A DNA stretch of 64,000 nucleotides from WTGA01 sp965231865. Lineage in GTDB: Bacteria > Pseudomonadota > Gammaproteobacteria > Arenicellales > Poriferihabitantaceae. A program made the position numbers and the translations under genes. The DNA is taken from assembly GCA_965231865.1 (NCBI GenBank), contig CBDDOJ010000002.1, forward strand, positions 558,001 to 622,000. Reading direction: 5' to 3'. Numbering within the stretch: the stretch's first letter is position 1; each line of letters starts with the position of its first letter. Under the pieces are notes generated by a model that was not told where the DNA came from, ran no database searches, and saw nothing but the letters and a program-made list of their open reading frames with translations. Positions 25,668 to 34,416 of this stretch are shown here, piece by piece.

Positions 25668-26918
25668 CTAAGTATCCGATTGCACGGGGCCATTGTGCAA
25701 GACGAGCCTTAGATAATCTTCGGTCGCAATGAATTCCGGTTCTGTTCCGTTGTGCTCCATCAGGAGCGGAATGATTTTGTGGCGCACTCCCATGCCCCTC
25801 GCATCCACGTAACCGTAGTTACTCAGAACCTCAACAATCAACGGATTGCGCTGAGACCGTTGGCCGGCAATCATTTTTTTCACTGTCATCGAGTTCGGCA
25901 GTGCACCTGGGCTTAGCACCTCCAGACGGTCCGAGTAACGCCCAATCTCGATTTCCTCGTAGCGTGTCCAGTCACGGTGAGCGAGCGCGTTCACAATTGC
26001 CTCGCGTAACACTTCCACTGGATACGACCATCGTCGCTTGCGGCGCATTGAGATGTCCATATCGTCCGATTCCTCGGAAACAAATGGCTGCATGGCATCG
26101 ACGAGTTTTTCAATGAGCCCGTCTTCCACAAGTTCGCGATTTCCCTTTTCGTCTGTCTTCCAGAGCGCGACCAGCGCGCCGTCCATCACGCGGTCGTCAA
26201 GTGCTTTGTACGACTTGTCTTCGCCTTCGAATGCCAACCATCGGACGCCCGCGTGGCGCAGGAGTCGCCGCGGCGCGTGTCCAAACAGGACAAGCCCGGC
26301 GATCGTACAAACGGCTGGACCGTCTATGCGTTCAACCATGAACCCCAAGCTACAAAGACGTTCCCGCCAATCTTCGTCATTCGCCGGGAGCGTCTTGTAT
26401 TTTACAATTGTTGACAGATAGTCCTTGAGGCGGTCCAGGCTGAGGTCTTGCAAGCCGCTGCCTGACACCGGCAGCGATTCCACATGCAGCACCCCGCTCA
26501 GAGAAAACAGCCGCGCCTGTTGCTCCCGCGTTGCCAATCGGGAGGTGCTGCCAATCCGGATATAGATGTCTTCGCGACCCTTGCTCCGGACAACATACGG
26601 CCTGGTGGTTTCCTGACTGATGGTGATTACCGCGACCCGGTGCTCCTCGTCAGCTTGAACCTCTTCGTAGAAGGGGATGATCATGGGGTGTACATAACGG
26701 CCGAATACTGTGTTCATCATCCAATGTTCGAGGTCTGGCCGTTGAATTCCGGTGAATGTGCCGTCGTCATCAACCCCCAGCAGGATGCGACCGCCCTGGA
26801 AATTAGCCAGGGCCACGATCTCTTTCGCTATCTGCTCGGGCCGCAAATCATCGCGTTTGAACTCCACACCGGAGTTCTCTCCATTCGCTATCAGTTCAAG
26901 CAGCTCGGATTTGGTCAT
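25668..26918 (-). CDS. AlbA_2 (Schlafen-like) domain ATP-binding protein
   Basis: This 416-residue protein begins with an AlbA_2 domain (GENSGVEFKRDDLRPEQIAKE, VALANFQGGRILLGVDDDG, RIGSTSRLATREQQ) and ends with a GHKL-type ATP-binding region (YPVEVLREAIVNALAHRDWT, SPGALPNSMT, RNPLIVEVLSNYGYVDARGMG). Proteins of this architecture are often called transcriptional regulators or ATP-dependent helicases; a link to phage defence or tRNA cleavage is known for some Schlafen-related AlbA_2 proteins but not for this form. It belongs to the accessory module. Confidence 0.85.
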   Translation of the reverse strand: MTKSELLELIANGENSGVEFKRDDLRPEQIAKEIVALANFQGGRILLGVDDDGTFTGIQRPDLEHWMMNTVFGRYVHPMIIPFYEEVQADEEHRVAVITISQETTRPYVVRSKGREDIYIRIGSTSRLATREQQARLFSLSGVLHVESLPVSGSGLQDLSLDRLKDYLSTIVKYKTLPANDEDWRERLCSLGFMVERIDGPAVCTIAGLVLFGHAPRRLLRHAGVRWLAFEGEDKSYKALDDRVMDGALVALWKTDEKGNRELVEDGLIEKLVDAMQPFVSEESDDMDISMRRKRRWSYPVEVLREAIVNALAHRDWTRYEEIEIGRYSDRLEVLSPGALPNSMTVKKMIAGQRSQRNPLIVEVLSNYGYVDARGMGVRHKIIPLLMEHNGTEPEFIATEDYLRLVLHNGPVQSDT

Positions 26919-27022
26919 CAGTAGTCGAACCCGTATTCCTCTTTGCGTTGCACGAACGCTTCCTTACCACCTTAACCTTCAGATAGTGAGCGTGATCACC
27001 ACTTTTATGGTAGTGCAAGGCA

Positions 27023-27049
27023 TTGATATTATTTCAGGTTACATTATAC
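27023..27049 (+). promoter_or_regulatory. possible promoter of the antitoxin-like gene
   Basis: TTGATA at 27023-27028 and TTATAC at 27044-27049, with a 15-base spacer, lie about 55 bases before the antitoxin start in an AT-rich stretch. The spacer is short, so confidence is low. Confidence 0.3.
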
Positions 27050-27101
27050 GGGCAATTAGGGCGCGCTTATCCCTTTGGGTATGGATTCAGGTAACACCGT
27101 A

Positions 27102-27536
27102 ATGAAAAACAAACTCAATCTCAAGGACTTGATGCATGAGCGGACATTCTCTGAACCATCGTTTGATTTGGTAGAGCAAGGACGATTGTCCAGCCCAGTC
27201 AAGTTTATCCGGAGCCTCCTGAAAACCTGGAGACTTACACAAGATGATGCTCCGTCCCTGCTCGGATTCGAGGACTCTGACCGGCATTACGTTCGCAATC
27301 TGTTAAATGGTCATGCTGCCCTCTCGGGTCGCGATGTGGAGGATCGGGTTATCTGTTTGCTGCAAATTCGAAAGACCTTGTCCGCTTTATTCTTGAACGA
27401 GGAGGTCGAGAATGAATGGCTTAGAGAAAAGCACGCCATGCTGAATAATATCGCCCCCATGGAGTTGATGCTGGAAGGTACGATGGAAAATCTGCTGCTT
27501 GTCAGGGAGTACGTTGATGCCGCAGCAGGGAAATGA
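27102..27536 (+). CDS. Xre/MbcA/ParS-type antitoxin (DUF2384 family)
   Basis: The ATG at 27102 has AGGT nine bases upstream and gives 144 residues; an ATG seven codons earlier is possible. A helix-turn-helix region (FIRSLLKTWRLTQDDAPSLLGFE, HYVRNLLNGHAALSGRDVEDR) is followed by the toxin-binding end with WLREKHAMLNNIAPMELMLEG and LLLVREYVDAA, as in antitoxins of RES-domain toxins. No RES toxin is adjacent. The next frame overlaps the stop as ATGA but looks truncated, so this appears to be an orphan antitoxin. Confidence 0.75.
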   Translation: MKNKLNLKDLMHERTFSEPSFDLVEQGRLSSPVKFIRSLLKTWRLTQDDAPSLLGFEDSDRHYVRNLLNGHAALSGRDVEDRVICLLQIRKTLSALFLNEEVENEWLREKHAMLNNIAPMELMLEGTMENLLLVREYVDAAAGK

Positions 27537-27550
27537 CTGTACAGGCAAAC

Positions 27551-27820
27551 ATGAGTCGTAAGCAGTTTATAGAGGCCAATGGCGCAACCTGCAATAACTG
27601 GCGGCAAAGCTGGTTGAGTATTGAGTATTCCGGGATGTCGCACCACAGCAGTTGTAGGTCGTGTTCTTTCAGGCAACTTGCATTACTTCTCGTCTGGGTC
27701 ACCAAAGCCTTCAGGCTCCGCTTGATCGACAATGTCAACAGAACCGCGATGACAACCGCTCCCGGCGCTTCGGCTCATCCCATGCAATCGACTGGTCCCG
27801 GGTTTGCAACGGGACGATGA
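27551..27820 (+). pseudogene. truncated ORF, start resembles an HNH/McrA-like family
   Basis: The frame opens MSRKQFIEANGATCNNW, which from memory resembles the start of a family of HNH or ScoMcrA-like endonuclease-associated proteins that continue with a Trp-rich segment. Here the match stops after about 17 residues and the rest of the 90-codon frame is not protein-like before it runs into the sulfatase 3'-end copy. A longer frame begins at the ATGA shared with the antitoxin stop. Either it is a 5' gene fragment or a chance ORF. Confidence 0.35.
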
Positions 27821-27867
27821 ATACGGAATCATCATAGGTCGCCGGTAATCCCGCGGGGAATCTCTCC
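27811..27867 (+). repeat. direct repeat copy B: diverged sulfatase 3' end
   Basis: This sequence encodes, in the right frame, QRDDEYGIIIGRR followed by TAA, matching the sulfatase ending QRDEEYGIIIGRW and its downstream hairpin. It is either the last scrap of a second sulfatase gene removed by insertion or deletion, or a duplication made when the intervening module arrived. Confidence 0.75.
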
Positions 27868-27986
27868 AGAAGGTTGCGGTCCGTTTTTCCCTTTGGCAAT
27901 CCGGGGCATTGGGGATTCCGGAAGAGGGGTCCATCCGAAACGGACCCGTTTGCGCCCATGAATGACCGGGATTGATTCCAGTATTA

Positions 27987-28098
27987 TGTATGGACAAACG
28001 GAATAACTGTACATACAGCGGATTTATTGTATAGAAAAAAGGATAATTTATATATTAAAATTGTGCCGCATATATAAAACCACGAAAAATATACAATA
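27987..28098. promoter_or_regulatory. inverted repeats upstream of the first Fic gene
   Basis: Two dyads are seen: TGTATG (27987-27992) with CATACA (28012-28017), and TATTGTATA (28025-28033) with TATACAATA (28090-28098), the latter perfect over nine bases and ending two bases before the GTG start. They are likely operator half-sites. The Fic protein has a C-terminal winged-helix-like region that could bind them (inference). Confidence 0.45.
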
Positions 28099-28100
28099 CT

Positions 28101-29183
28101 GTGAATAATCCGTTAACAAACTTCCCGATTCCCGATGAAAATTTACTGGAAACACCGGAAGTCCTGAAACCACTTGTCCAGTCCCACCGTTTTCTCGCGG
28201 AGTTGAAAGGGGTGGTGAAGACGATGCCCAATGAGGGGCTTCTGGTTTCAATTATTGCAATGCAGGAGGCGAAAGACAGTTCTGCGATCGAGAACATTAT
28301 CACGACCCATGATGAGTTGTTTCTTTCGGAAGTGCTGAAAAGAACGAAAACCAACTCCTCTACCCGGAAAGTGAGAAACTACCGTACCGCATTGCGGGAA
28401 AGTTACCCAAATATCCGGCAGTCCGGGCTCATCCGGTTCAACGATATACTGTCGATTCAATCTGCTATTGAACCGAACAAGCCGGGAATCAGGAAGCTGC
28501 CCGGTACGGTTATCGGAAATGCGAGTACGGGAGAGGTGATTTATACGCCGCCACAACATCCAGATGAGATCGAGCAGAGACTGGACAACCTGATTGAGTA
28601 TATGAATGATGATCAGGTTTCCGAACTTGACCCATTGGTCAAAATGGCACTCATCCACCATCAATTTGAGAGTATCCACCCGTTTTATGACGGAAATGGC
28701 CGGGCCGGACGGATCCTGAATATTGTGTATCTCATCCAAAAGGGTCTTCTTGATTTGCCCATACTCGATTTGAGCCGGTATATCCTTCGTACCAAAGCAG
28801 AGTACTATCGGCTATTGCAAGCTGTTCATGATGAAAACGATTGGGTTGCCTGGGTGCTGTATATGATTAAAGGTGTTGAAACCACCGCAAGAGAAACTGT
28901 GGAATTTATTCAACAAGTTGATTTTTTGGTGCTTCAAACCAAGCAACGCATGAGAACTGAGCTACCGAGGATTTACAGCCAGGAGTTGCTGAAAAATCTG
29001 TTCTATCATCCGTATACCAGGATAGAGTTTGTGGTCAAATCTCTGCGGGTGACGCGAATCACCGCTACCCGGTATCTGAATTTGCTGGTTTCTCATGGAT
29101 TCGTGACAAAACATCAAGCTGGGAGAACCTACTATTTTATCAACGAGCCCCTGGTCAGATTGATTGCACAACACAGAGAGTGA
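28101..29183 (+). CDS. Fic family protein, class II, with winged-helix C-terminus
   Basis: This 360-residue protein starts at GTG. It carries the Fic active site HPFYDGNGRAGR at 193-204 and the N-terminal inhibitory motif with SSAIEN at 60-65, where Glu64 would block ATP binding (class II). The C-terminal region, IEFVVKSLRVTRITATRYLN then GFVTKHQAGRTYYF, looks like a winged helix. Such proteins transfer AMP to target proteins or to themselves. No separate antitoxin gene follows, as expected for self-inhibited Fic proteins. Confidence 0.92.
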   Translation: MNNPLTNFPIPDENLLETPEVLKPLVQSHRFLAELKGVVKTMPNEGLLVSIIAMQEAKDSSAIENIITTHDELFLSEVLKRTKTNSSTRKVRNYRTALRESYPNIRQSGLIRFNDILSIQSAIEPNKPGIRKLPGTVIGNASTGEVIYTPPQHPDEIEQRLDNLIEYMNDDQVSELDPLVKMALIHHQFESIHPFYDGNGRAGRILNIVYLIQKGLLDLPILDLSRYILRTKAEYYRLLQAVHDENDWVAWVLYMIKGVETTARETVEFIQQVDFLVLQTKQRMRTELPRIYSQELLKNLFYHPYTRIEFVVKSLRVTRITATRYLNLLVSHGFVTKHQAGRTYYFINEPLVRLIAQHRE

Positions 29184-29490
29184 AGAACCGGTGACCCGGA
29201 CAACCGTCATGGCAGAATCCGGCAGGACTGAAATTCCGGACCTGCCTGCCGCTTTCATCTATTCGGCATCCCGGCCAGTGTCTTGATGTTCGCCCCGGGC
29301 CAGCGACCTGACTGGGCGGCGGGTGTTTGCTCATCGTGATAACCCGCCTGCTGATGCACAGGACGGGGTGTCATTCATGGCATCGATTGCAAGCAGTTGC
29401 TCATCGGCACAGTACCAGACCGACTGGTTCCGGGCTTTTCCGTTGCGATGCACAAGGGTCCGGTAGCGGCGGACTCTTTCCCCGGTTCCG
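29184..29490. other. 307-base gap after the Fic gene
   Basis: No gene or RNA is recognised between the Fic gene and hemW, which converge here. The composition returns to the GC-rich core style, so the accessory module probably ends in this gap. Confidence 0.4.
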
Positions 29491-30642
29491 TCAATGGTCC
29501 GGGTCGGGAAGCAGGGTTTGCAGTATCTCGTCGATAAACAGGTAGCCCTGATCAGAACAGGTGATGCGGTGATCCGTCATATGGACCCATCCGGAATCCA
29601 GGATGCCGGATAACCGTTGTTGGATTTCACTGGTCGGCAGCCCGGTCCTTTGTTCGAATTTTGCGAGTTCCACCCCGTTTTTGAGCCGCAGCCCATTCAA
29701 CATGAACTCGAAGAGCAGGTCTTCGGTCCGGACCATTGTCCGGGTCCGGTAGGGTCCATTGCTGGACACCTGGTCCATGTAGGTTTCAGGATGTTTCTGT
29801 TTCCAGAACCGGGACACCCGGTTGTTTTCGGTCATTTTGGAATGAGCACCCGCACCGATCCCCAGGTAATCCCCGAACTCCCAGTAGTTGACGTTGTGAA
29901 CGCATTCCCGATTCGGAACGGAATACGCTGAGACCTCGTACTGGAAATACCCTTCTTCCCGGAGCCGTTGTTGAATAGCCAGCTGCATTTCAAATTGCCG
30001 GTCATTTCCGGGAAGTTCAGGCGGGTCGACAAAAAAACGGGTCTGGGGTTCAATGGTCAACTGGTAATACGATATGTGTGCCGGAGAATGTTCCATCGCC
30101 CGGTTGCAGTCCGTGACCGCCATGTCAACGGTTTGATGCGGCAACCCGTACATGAGATCAATATTCAGGTTTTCAAAGCCGGCCTTCCTGGCCGCCGCAA
30201 TGGCTTTTTCCGCGGTATGCGAGTCGTGGATTCGGCCCAGGGTTTTCAGGTGATCATTGTTGAAACTCTGGATTCCCAGTGAAAGCCGGTTGATGCCAGC
30301 CTGAAGATAACGGTCAAACTGGTCATGTTCCAGGCTGCCTGGATTCGCCTCCATGGTAATTTCGGTTGATTCAGACAAGGGAAACCGGTCCCGGATGGCC
30401 TGCAGGAGAGAGGAGATCGCCTTGGCAGAAAACAGGCTGGGAGTGCCTCCGCCGAGGAAAATGGATTCGAGATTTCGATCCTGGACAAGGGGCATTTCAT
30501 GGTCCAGATCCGCAATCAATGCGCGGAGGTAGGAGGGTTCGTCAAGGGCCTGTTTCAGGGCGTGCGAATTGAAATCACAGTACGGGCATTTTTTTGCGCA
30601 CCAGGGAAAATGGACATACAGCGAGGTCGGGGGGATGCCCAT
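29491..30642 (-). CDS. hemW: HemW, radical SAM heme chaperone
   Basis: This 383-residue protein begins MGIPPTSLYVHFPWCAKKCP with the HemW/HemN-type cluster motif Cys15-x3-Cys19-x2-Cys22. It has IFLGGGTPSLF and the EANPGS and LSLGIQSFN segments of the coproporphyrinogen dehydrogenase-like group. HemW is a heme-trafficking protein rather than a true HemN, which has a longer N-terminus. It is the last gene of a three-gene minus-strand unit, four bases after the dehydrogenase stop. Heme delivery fits the cytochrome-rich oxidase locus in the window but the genes are far apart. Confidence 0.93.
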   Translation of the reverse strand: MGIPPTSLYVHFPWCAKKCPYCDFNSHALKQALDEPSYLRALIADLDHEMPLVQDRNLESIFLGGGTPSLFSAKAISSLLQAIRDRFPLSESTEITMEANPGSLEHDQFDRYLQAGINRLSLGIQSFNNDHLKTLGRIHDSHTAEKAIAAARKAGFENLNIDLMYGLPHQTVDMAVTDCNRAMEHSPAHISYYQLTIEPQTRFFVDPPELPGNDRQFEMQLAIQQRLREEGYFQYEVSAYSVPNRECVHNVNYWEFGDYLGIGAGAHSKMTENNRVSRFWKQKHPETYMDQVSSNGPYRTRTMVRTEDLLFEFMLNGLRLKNGVELAKFEQRTGLPTSEIQQRLSGILDSGWVHMTDHRITCSDQGYLFIDEILQTLLPDPDH

Positions 30643-30645
30643 CCA

Positions 30646-31596
30646 CTAGACCGTATTGATGGGACTGCCCTGCAGCCAGCCCGCGAGATTCTGCCTGAGT
30701 TGATCCACCAGCCTCTGCCGGGACTCCCTGCTGGCCCAGGCATTGTGAGGAGTCACAATCAGGTTGGGGATGTCCGGCTGTAACAGAACATGGGAGCGGG
30801 GAGGTGGCTCACTTTCCAGGACATCGATTCCGGCGCCGTATATTTCCCCCTGCTTCAGTGCGGCTACCAGTGCCTCGCTGTCAACAATGGCCCCCCGGGC
30901 AGTATTGATCATCACCGCGGTGTCTTTCATGCTTCGGAATTCATCCCAGCCGATGAGGTGGTGGGTATCCGGGGTAAGCGGGCAATGCAGGGAGACAACA
31001 TCGGATTGGGCCAGCAACGGATGCAACCGCCACCTTCCAGGAACGGATGGGCCTCCCGGCCGCTGGCCAATCAGAATCCGCATCCCGAATGCTTCCGCAA
31101 GCCGGGCCACCCGTTTCCCCAGCACGCCATAGCCAATAATGCCCAGAGTCTTGCCCTCGAGTTCCGTGATGGGATGGTCCAGAAGGCAAAATATCGGACT
31201 GTCACTCCATTTTCCCGAGCGGATGTCGTGGGTGTACCGGATCTGGCTGGTGAGCAGGTTCAAAATAAGCCCCAGGGTATGCTGGGCGACCGCAGGCGTT
31301 GCATAATGACGGACGTTGCAGACGGTAATCTGCCTGGACCGGCAGAAATCAAGATCAATATTATCCGTACCGGTGGCCGCGATCAGGATCAGTTTCAGGT
31401 GCTTTGCCGAGGCCAGGTTGTCCCGGTCCAGGGTGGCCTTGTTGGTGACGATGAGGTCACACTGCCGGATTCTTTCAACCACCTGTTCCGGGGAGGTGCT
31501 GCGGTGGAAATCCCACTGTACCGGCAAATCGAGAAAAGCGTCCAGATTCACATCGTTCCGGTCAAAGGTGTCCAGGTCGAGAATGGTGCCTTGCAT
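30646..31596 (-). CDS. D-2-hydroxyacid dehydrogenase (NAD-dependent)
   Basis: This 316-residue protein has the NAD motif GIIGYGVLGKRVARLAEAFG near 148-167 and the catalytic Arg/Glu/His set in NTARGAIVD, GIDVLESEPP and TPHNAWAS. It resembles hydroxypyruvate/glyoxylate reductase-like members; AATGTDNIDLDFC is typical of that branch. The substrate cannot be fixed. It lies 16 bases after the S4 protein gene and directly before hemW. Confidence 0.9.
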   Translation of the reverse strand: MQGTILDLDTFDRNDVNLDAFLDLPVQWDFHRSTSPEQVVERIRQCDLIVTNKATLDRDNLASAKHLKLILIAATGTDNIDLDFCRSRQITVCNVRHYATPAVAQHTLGLILNLLTSQIRYTHDIRSGKWSDSPIFCLLDHPITELEGKTLGIIGYGVLGKRVARLAEAFGMRILIGQRPGGPSVPGRWRLHPLLAQSDVVSLHCPLTPDTHHLIGWDEFRSMKDTAVMINTARGAIVDSEALVAALKQGEIYGAGIDVLESEPPPRSHVLLQPDIPNLIVTPHNAWASRESRQRLVDQLRQNLAGWLQGSPINTV

Positions 31597-31612
31597 CAGA
31601 TTTCAGGTCGGG

Positions 31613-32041
31613 CTACTCGGCATGTTGACCATGCCGTTTGGTTTGCAATAGTTTCCTGCGGTTTCTTTTCCCCGGTTTCCCCGGGTCATACCGGATACCG
31701 AGCCGCTGGTTCCTTGCAAGACCGGCCTGGTCTTCCCGGTTGCGGATGCTTTCCCTGGTTTCTGCATAGAGGTGTTGTGCTAATTGTGCCCGTTGTTGGG
31801 TTTTGGCGACTGCGGAAACAAGAATGTGATATTTCGTTTGATGACGCCGGATGAGCAGATAATCCCCGGGTTTGACCGGTTTCCCGGGCTTGCTTCGGCG
31901 GCCATTGACCTGTACATGCCCTGCACAGACCGCCTCGGCGGCAAGCCGGCGTGTTCGGAAGAACCGGCTTGCCCACAGCCACTTGTCCAGCCGCTGTGCA
32001 GCCAATGGGCCAGTTTCAGCAGGGGGTGGTTTCGGGTTCAT
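31613..32041 (-). CDS. hslR: S4 domain RNA-binding protein, Hsp15 (HslR) family
   Basis: This 142-residue protein has an S4 domain at about 17-65 (RLDKWLWASRFFRTRRLAAE, GHVQVNGRRSKPGKPVKPGD) and a basic C-terminal tail. Hsp15 binds stalled 50S subunits carrying peptidyl-tRNA and aids recycling after heat stress. It is the first gene of the unit with the dehydrogenase and hemW. Confidence 0.9.
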   Translation of the reverse strand: MNPKPPPAETGPLAAQRLDKWLWASRFFRTRRLAAEAVCAGHVQVNGRRSKPGKPVKPGDYLLIRRHQTKYHILVSAVAKTQQRAQLAQHLYAETRESIRNREDQAGLARNQRLGIRYDPGKPGKRNRRKLLQTKRHGQHAE

Positions 32042-32428
32042 GGATTACGGCGGGTTCTTCATCGTGGTCTACAGGGTAAATTACCACGAAACCAACCATT
32101 GCTGAATGGTTCTTTCCGGTTTGCTCCCTGGATGCTCACAATATGGGATGGGTCGGGTCCTGAGTGGGAGGTTCCGCCCATTGGGGGCATCAATGGACGG
32201 GTGCCTGAAGGGGTACCCCTTCACTTCCCGGGGTTCTGGACGTTGAGCGGATTTCGGAAACCTCATCGCCATCCGGTGGGCTGGGGTCAGTGGACAATGC
32301 GGGTATTTGTGCCGGGCTGGTTTTGACTGGCCGGGCACCCTTTCCACCGGGAACCCCGGGGGATGCCCCACGGCTTCCGCCAAGCACTTGCCCGCCGTGG
32401 TATGGTGGATGGCAGACCGTAAAATGAA
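32042..32428. other. 387-base divergent gap
   Basis: Between the divergent S4 and Nudix genes. No gene is supported on either strand and no clear promoter or operator was identified, although both units must start here. Confidence 0.4.
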
Positions 32429-33022
32429 ATGAGTTTCGGGCAAAAGCGAACGAATATGGAACACGAGAATATGGAACAGAAAATCAGGGAATACCGGCCA
32501 GACCTGATTCGGTCGGAAAGAAACAAGCTGGCATCGGTGGCGCTGATATTGAAAGACATTGAAAGGGACCCCCATGTGTTCTTCATTGAGCGTGCGCGGA
32601 ACAGGAATGATCCCTGGTCCGGTCAGATTGCGTTTCCCGGGGGGAACATGGAAAAGCAGGACAAGGATGTCCGGGACACTGCGATACGGGAAACCCTTGA
32701 AGAGGTGGGCCTGGTGCTGGATGCCGGTTCAAAGCTTGGCCGTCTGGATGACCAGCAGGGCCGGAACAATCACCGGGAAATTCCACTGGCCATCAGTTGT
32801 TTTGTCTTCCATGTCGACTTCGGTGAGGTCTCCATCAATCATCATGAGGTGGGGGACGGTTTCTGGGTCAGTCTCGACCACTTGCTGAATCCCGCCCATC
32901 GAATCCTGTACGACACGCCCTATTCACCCGACCCCTATCCCGGCATTCAATTTCCATGTGGTCGGGTGTTGTGGGGGCTGACTTTCCGTTTCGTTGAAAA
33001 GTTTTTGGAGGTCATCCGGTAA
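32429..33022 (+). CDS. Nudix hydrolase, CoA pyrophosphatase-like
   Basis: The frame has 197 residues; downstream ATGs at 32456 and 32471 are also possible, and the latter has GGAA nine bases before it. The Nudix region reads WSGQIAFPGGNMEK then TAIRETLEEVGL, close to the box of coenzyme A pyrophosphatases (FPGG and TAxRExxEEVGL). Such enzymes cleave CoA or its derivatives to phosphopantetheine and ADP, probably as house-cleaning. It stands alone on the plus strand. Confidence 0.85.
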   Translation: MSFGQKRTNMEHENMEQKIREYRPDLIRSERNKLASVALILKDIERDPHVFFIERARNRNDPWSGQIAFPGGNMEKQDKDVRDTAIRETLEEVGLVLDAGSKLGRLDDQQGRNNHREIPLAISCFVFHVDFGEVSINHHEVGDGFWVSLDHLLNPAHRILYDTPYSPDPYPGIQFPCGRVLWGLTFRFVEKFLEVIR

Positions 33023-33195
33023 TCGGGTGCCCGGTATTGTCTGCAAGTCGGGAACATCCGAATTTCATCGTCGGCGGTCAGCCGATCATTGATCACCCGA
33101 CCCCCCACTGCTGCACTCGTTCTTCCCAGGACTCAAATTGATGCGGTAGCGGCATTTTTTGAAAACCATCCGAACCGTGAAGCCCATACGCGTGC

Positions 33196-34416
33196 TTACT
33201 TTTCGACGGGCTCAGATACTGACGGTGCGGGATGTGGTTCAGCCTCTTTTCTTCTGGTTTTGGACAGTGTATACCCCTGCACGAAAGTCATCAGGCTTGG
33301 AATGCCGGGTTCGTACTCATACGCTCCAGCTGGCCAGATATAACCCAGATGGGAAAGTTGCTCGACTTTTCCCATCACCCGATCATTGGTGATCGGTTCA
33401 TCCCCCGCCATTCCTCTTTCAATTGCCTCCCTTAATGCATGGCGATGCAGTGCCAGATCATCGAGTCGGATGAAGGCATCCGCAACACTCTCGGCCACCG
33501 GCAGCAAACCCATCCTGTCCAGTTCATCGAACCGGACCTGATACATGGCGTTTCGCTTTTTAATGACATCTTCCTCCACCGCCTTGACGGTCTCAGAGGT
33601 GATCTCTGTTTCGTTGGTTTCATCCAGTTTGCGGGCCAGGCAATCGCCCCAGATCTGGGTGAAAAAGGGATAGCAGTGGGTCTGCTCCACGATGTACTCC
33701 ATGACACCGGGGGCAAAGGTGATGCCGGCCTCCTGCAATGGAATGCTGATCGCCTGACTGGCCTCTTCCGATGACAAACGCCCCAAAGGAACGATTTTTT
33801 CACTGCGATCCCAGAACGAGGCATTGGCTTTTCCCAATGCGGCGCTGAGATTCGGCGTACCGGCCAGCACCAGCAGGAATGGGTAGCCCTTTCCACGTAC
33901 CTCCTGGCTGGCATTGAGCAAGTCCTCTCCCATCTGCGGGTCCAGTCGGTGCGCTTCGTCAACAATCAGAATCAGCGGTTGATGCTGACATCGCTCCTGC
34001 AACAGGTCGCCGAGGGTCAGGGTTCGTCTGGACAAATCAATTTGCGTATCGGCTTTTGCGATACCGAAATTAAACGAAAAACTCGCCGATTGGATCTTGC
34101 TCCGAAGCGCTGCATAGTCCCCAACAAGAAGATCAACCAGCTTTCCCGGATTTGCCAGTTCTCCCGGTGTTGCCCATAGAATGCCCAGGCTTGACCCTTC
34201 TTTCTGGCGTGTCTTTGTCTGCAGATAACGCAGCAGGGCGGTCTTGCCGTTGCCCCGGGGGCCGTAGAGAATGAGGTCCCGACTGACGGAGTTCCGGCCT
34301 TTGAGGGCTTCGACACAATCCCGAAAATATTCCTGTTCCTCTTTGCGCCCGGCCAGATACGGCGGTACCGCACCGGTGCCCGGCGTAAACAGGTGTTTCA
34401 AATCAGACTGGCGCAT
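33196..34416 (-). CDS. AAA family ATP-binding protein
   Basis: This 406-residue protein has Walker A GPRGNGKT at 52-59, Walker B LILIVDEA at 148-155, a sensor-like VLAGTPNLS near 184-192, and a winged-helix-like C-terminal half (EPITNDRVMGKVEQLSHLGY). The overall plan is like archaeal ATPase/ORC1-type or TniB/ExeA-like switches. No partner gene is adjacent except a decayed tandem copy upstream. The function is unknown; stand-alone ATPases of this type occur in defence and mobile contexts. Confidence 0.8.
   Translation of the reverse strand: MRQSDLKHLFTPGTGAVPPYLAGRKEEQEYFRDCVEALKGRNSVSRDLILYGPRGNGKTALLRYLQTKTRQKEGSSLGILWATPGELANPGKLVDLLVGDYAALRSKIQSASFSFNFGIAKADTQIDLSRRTLTLGDLLQERCQHQPLILIVDEAHRLDPQMGEDLLNASQEVRGKGYPFLLVLAGTPNLSAALGKANASFWDRSEKIVPLGRLSSEEASQAISIPLQEAGITFAPGVMEYIVEQTHCYPFFTQIWGDCLARKLDETNETEITSETVKAVEEDVIKKRNAMYQVRFDELDRMGLLPVAESVADAFIRLDDLALHRHALREAIERGMAGDEPITNDRVMGKVEQLSHLGYIWPAGAYEYEPGIPSLMTFVQGYTLSKTRRKEAEPHPAPSVSEPVEK

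Larger units (their letters stand above)
27537..28100. other. 560-base stretch with truncated ORF, sulfatase 3'-end copy and Fic operator region
   Basis: From left to right it holds the broken ORF (27551-27820), the second copy of the sulfatase 3' end (27811-27867), and from about 27970 a very AT-rich region with inverted repeats in front of the Fic gene. No other gene is supported. Confidence 0.5.

Noticed and set aside
25423..25668. GTG-started 81-codon frame overlapping the AlbA_2 stop
   Set aside because: Composition is less protein-like than the overlapping 87-codon frame at 25385-25648; kept only as a hint of a frameshift.
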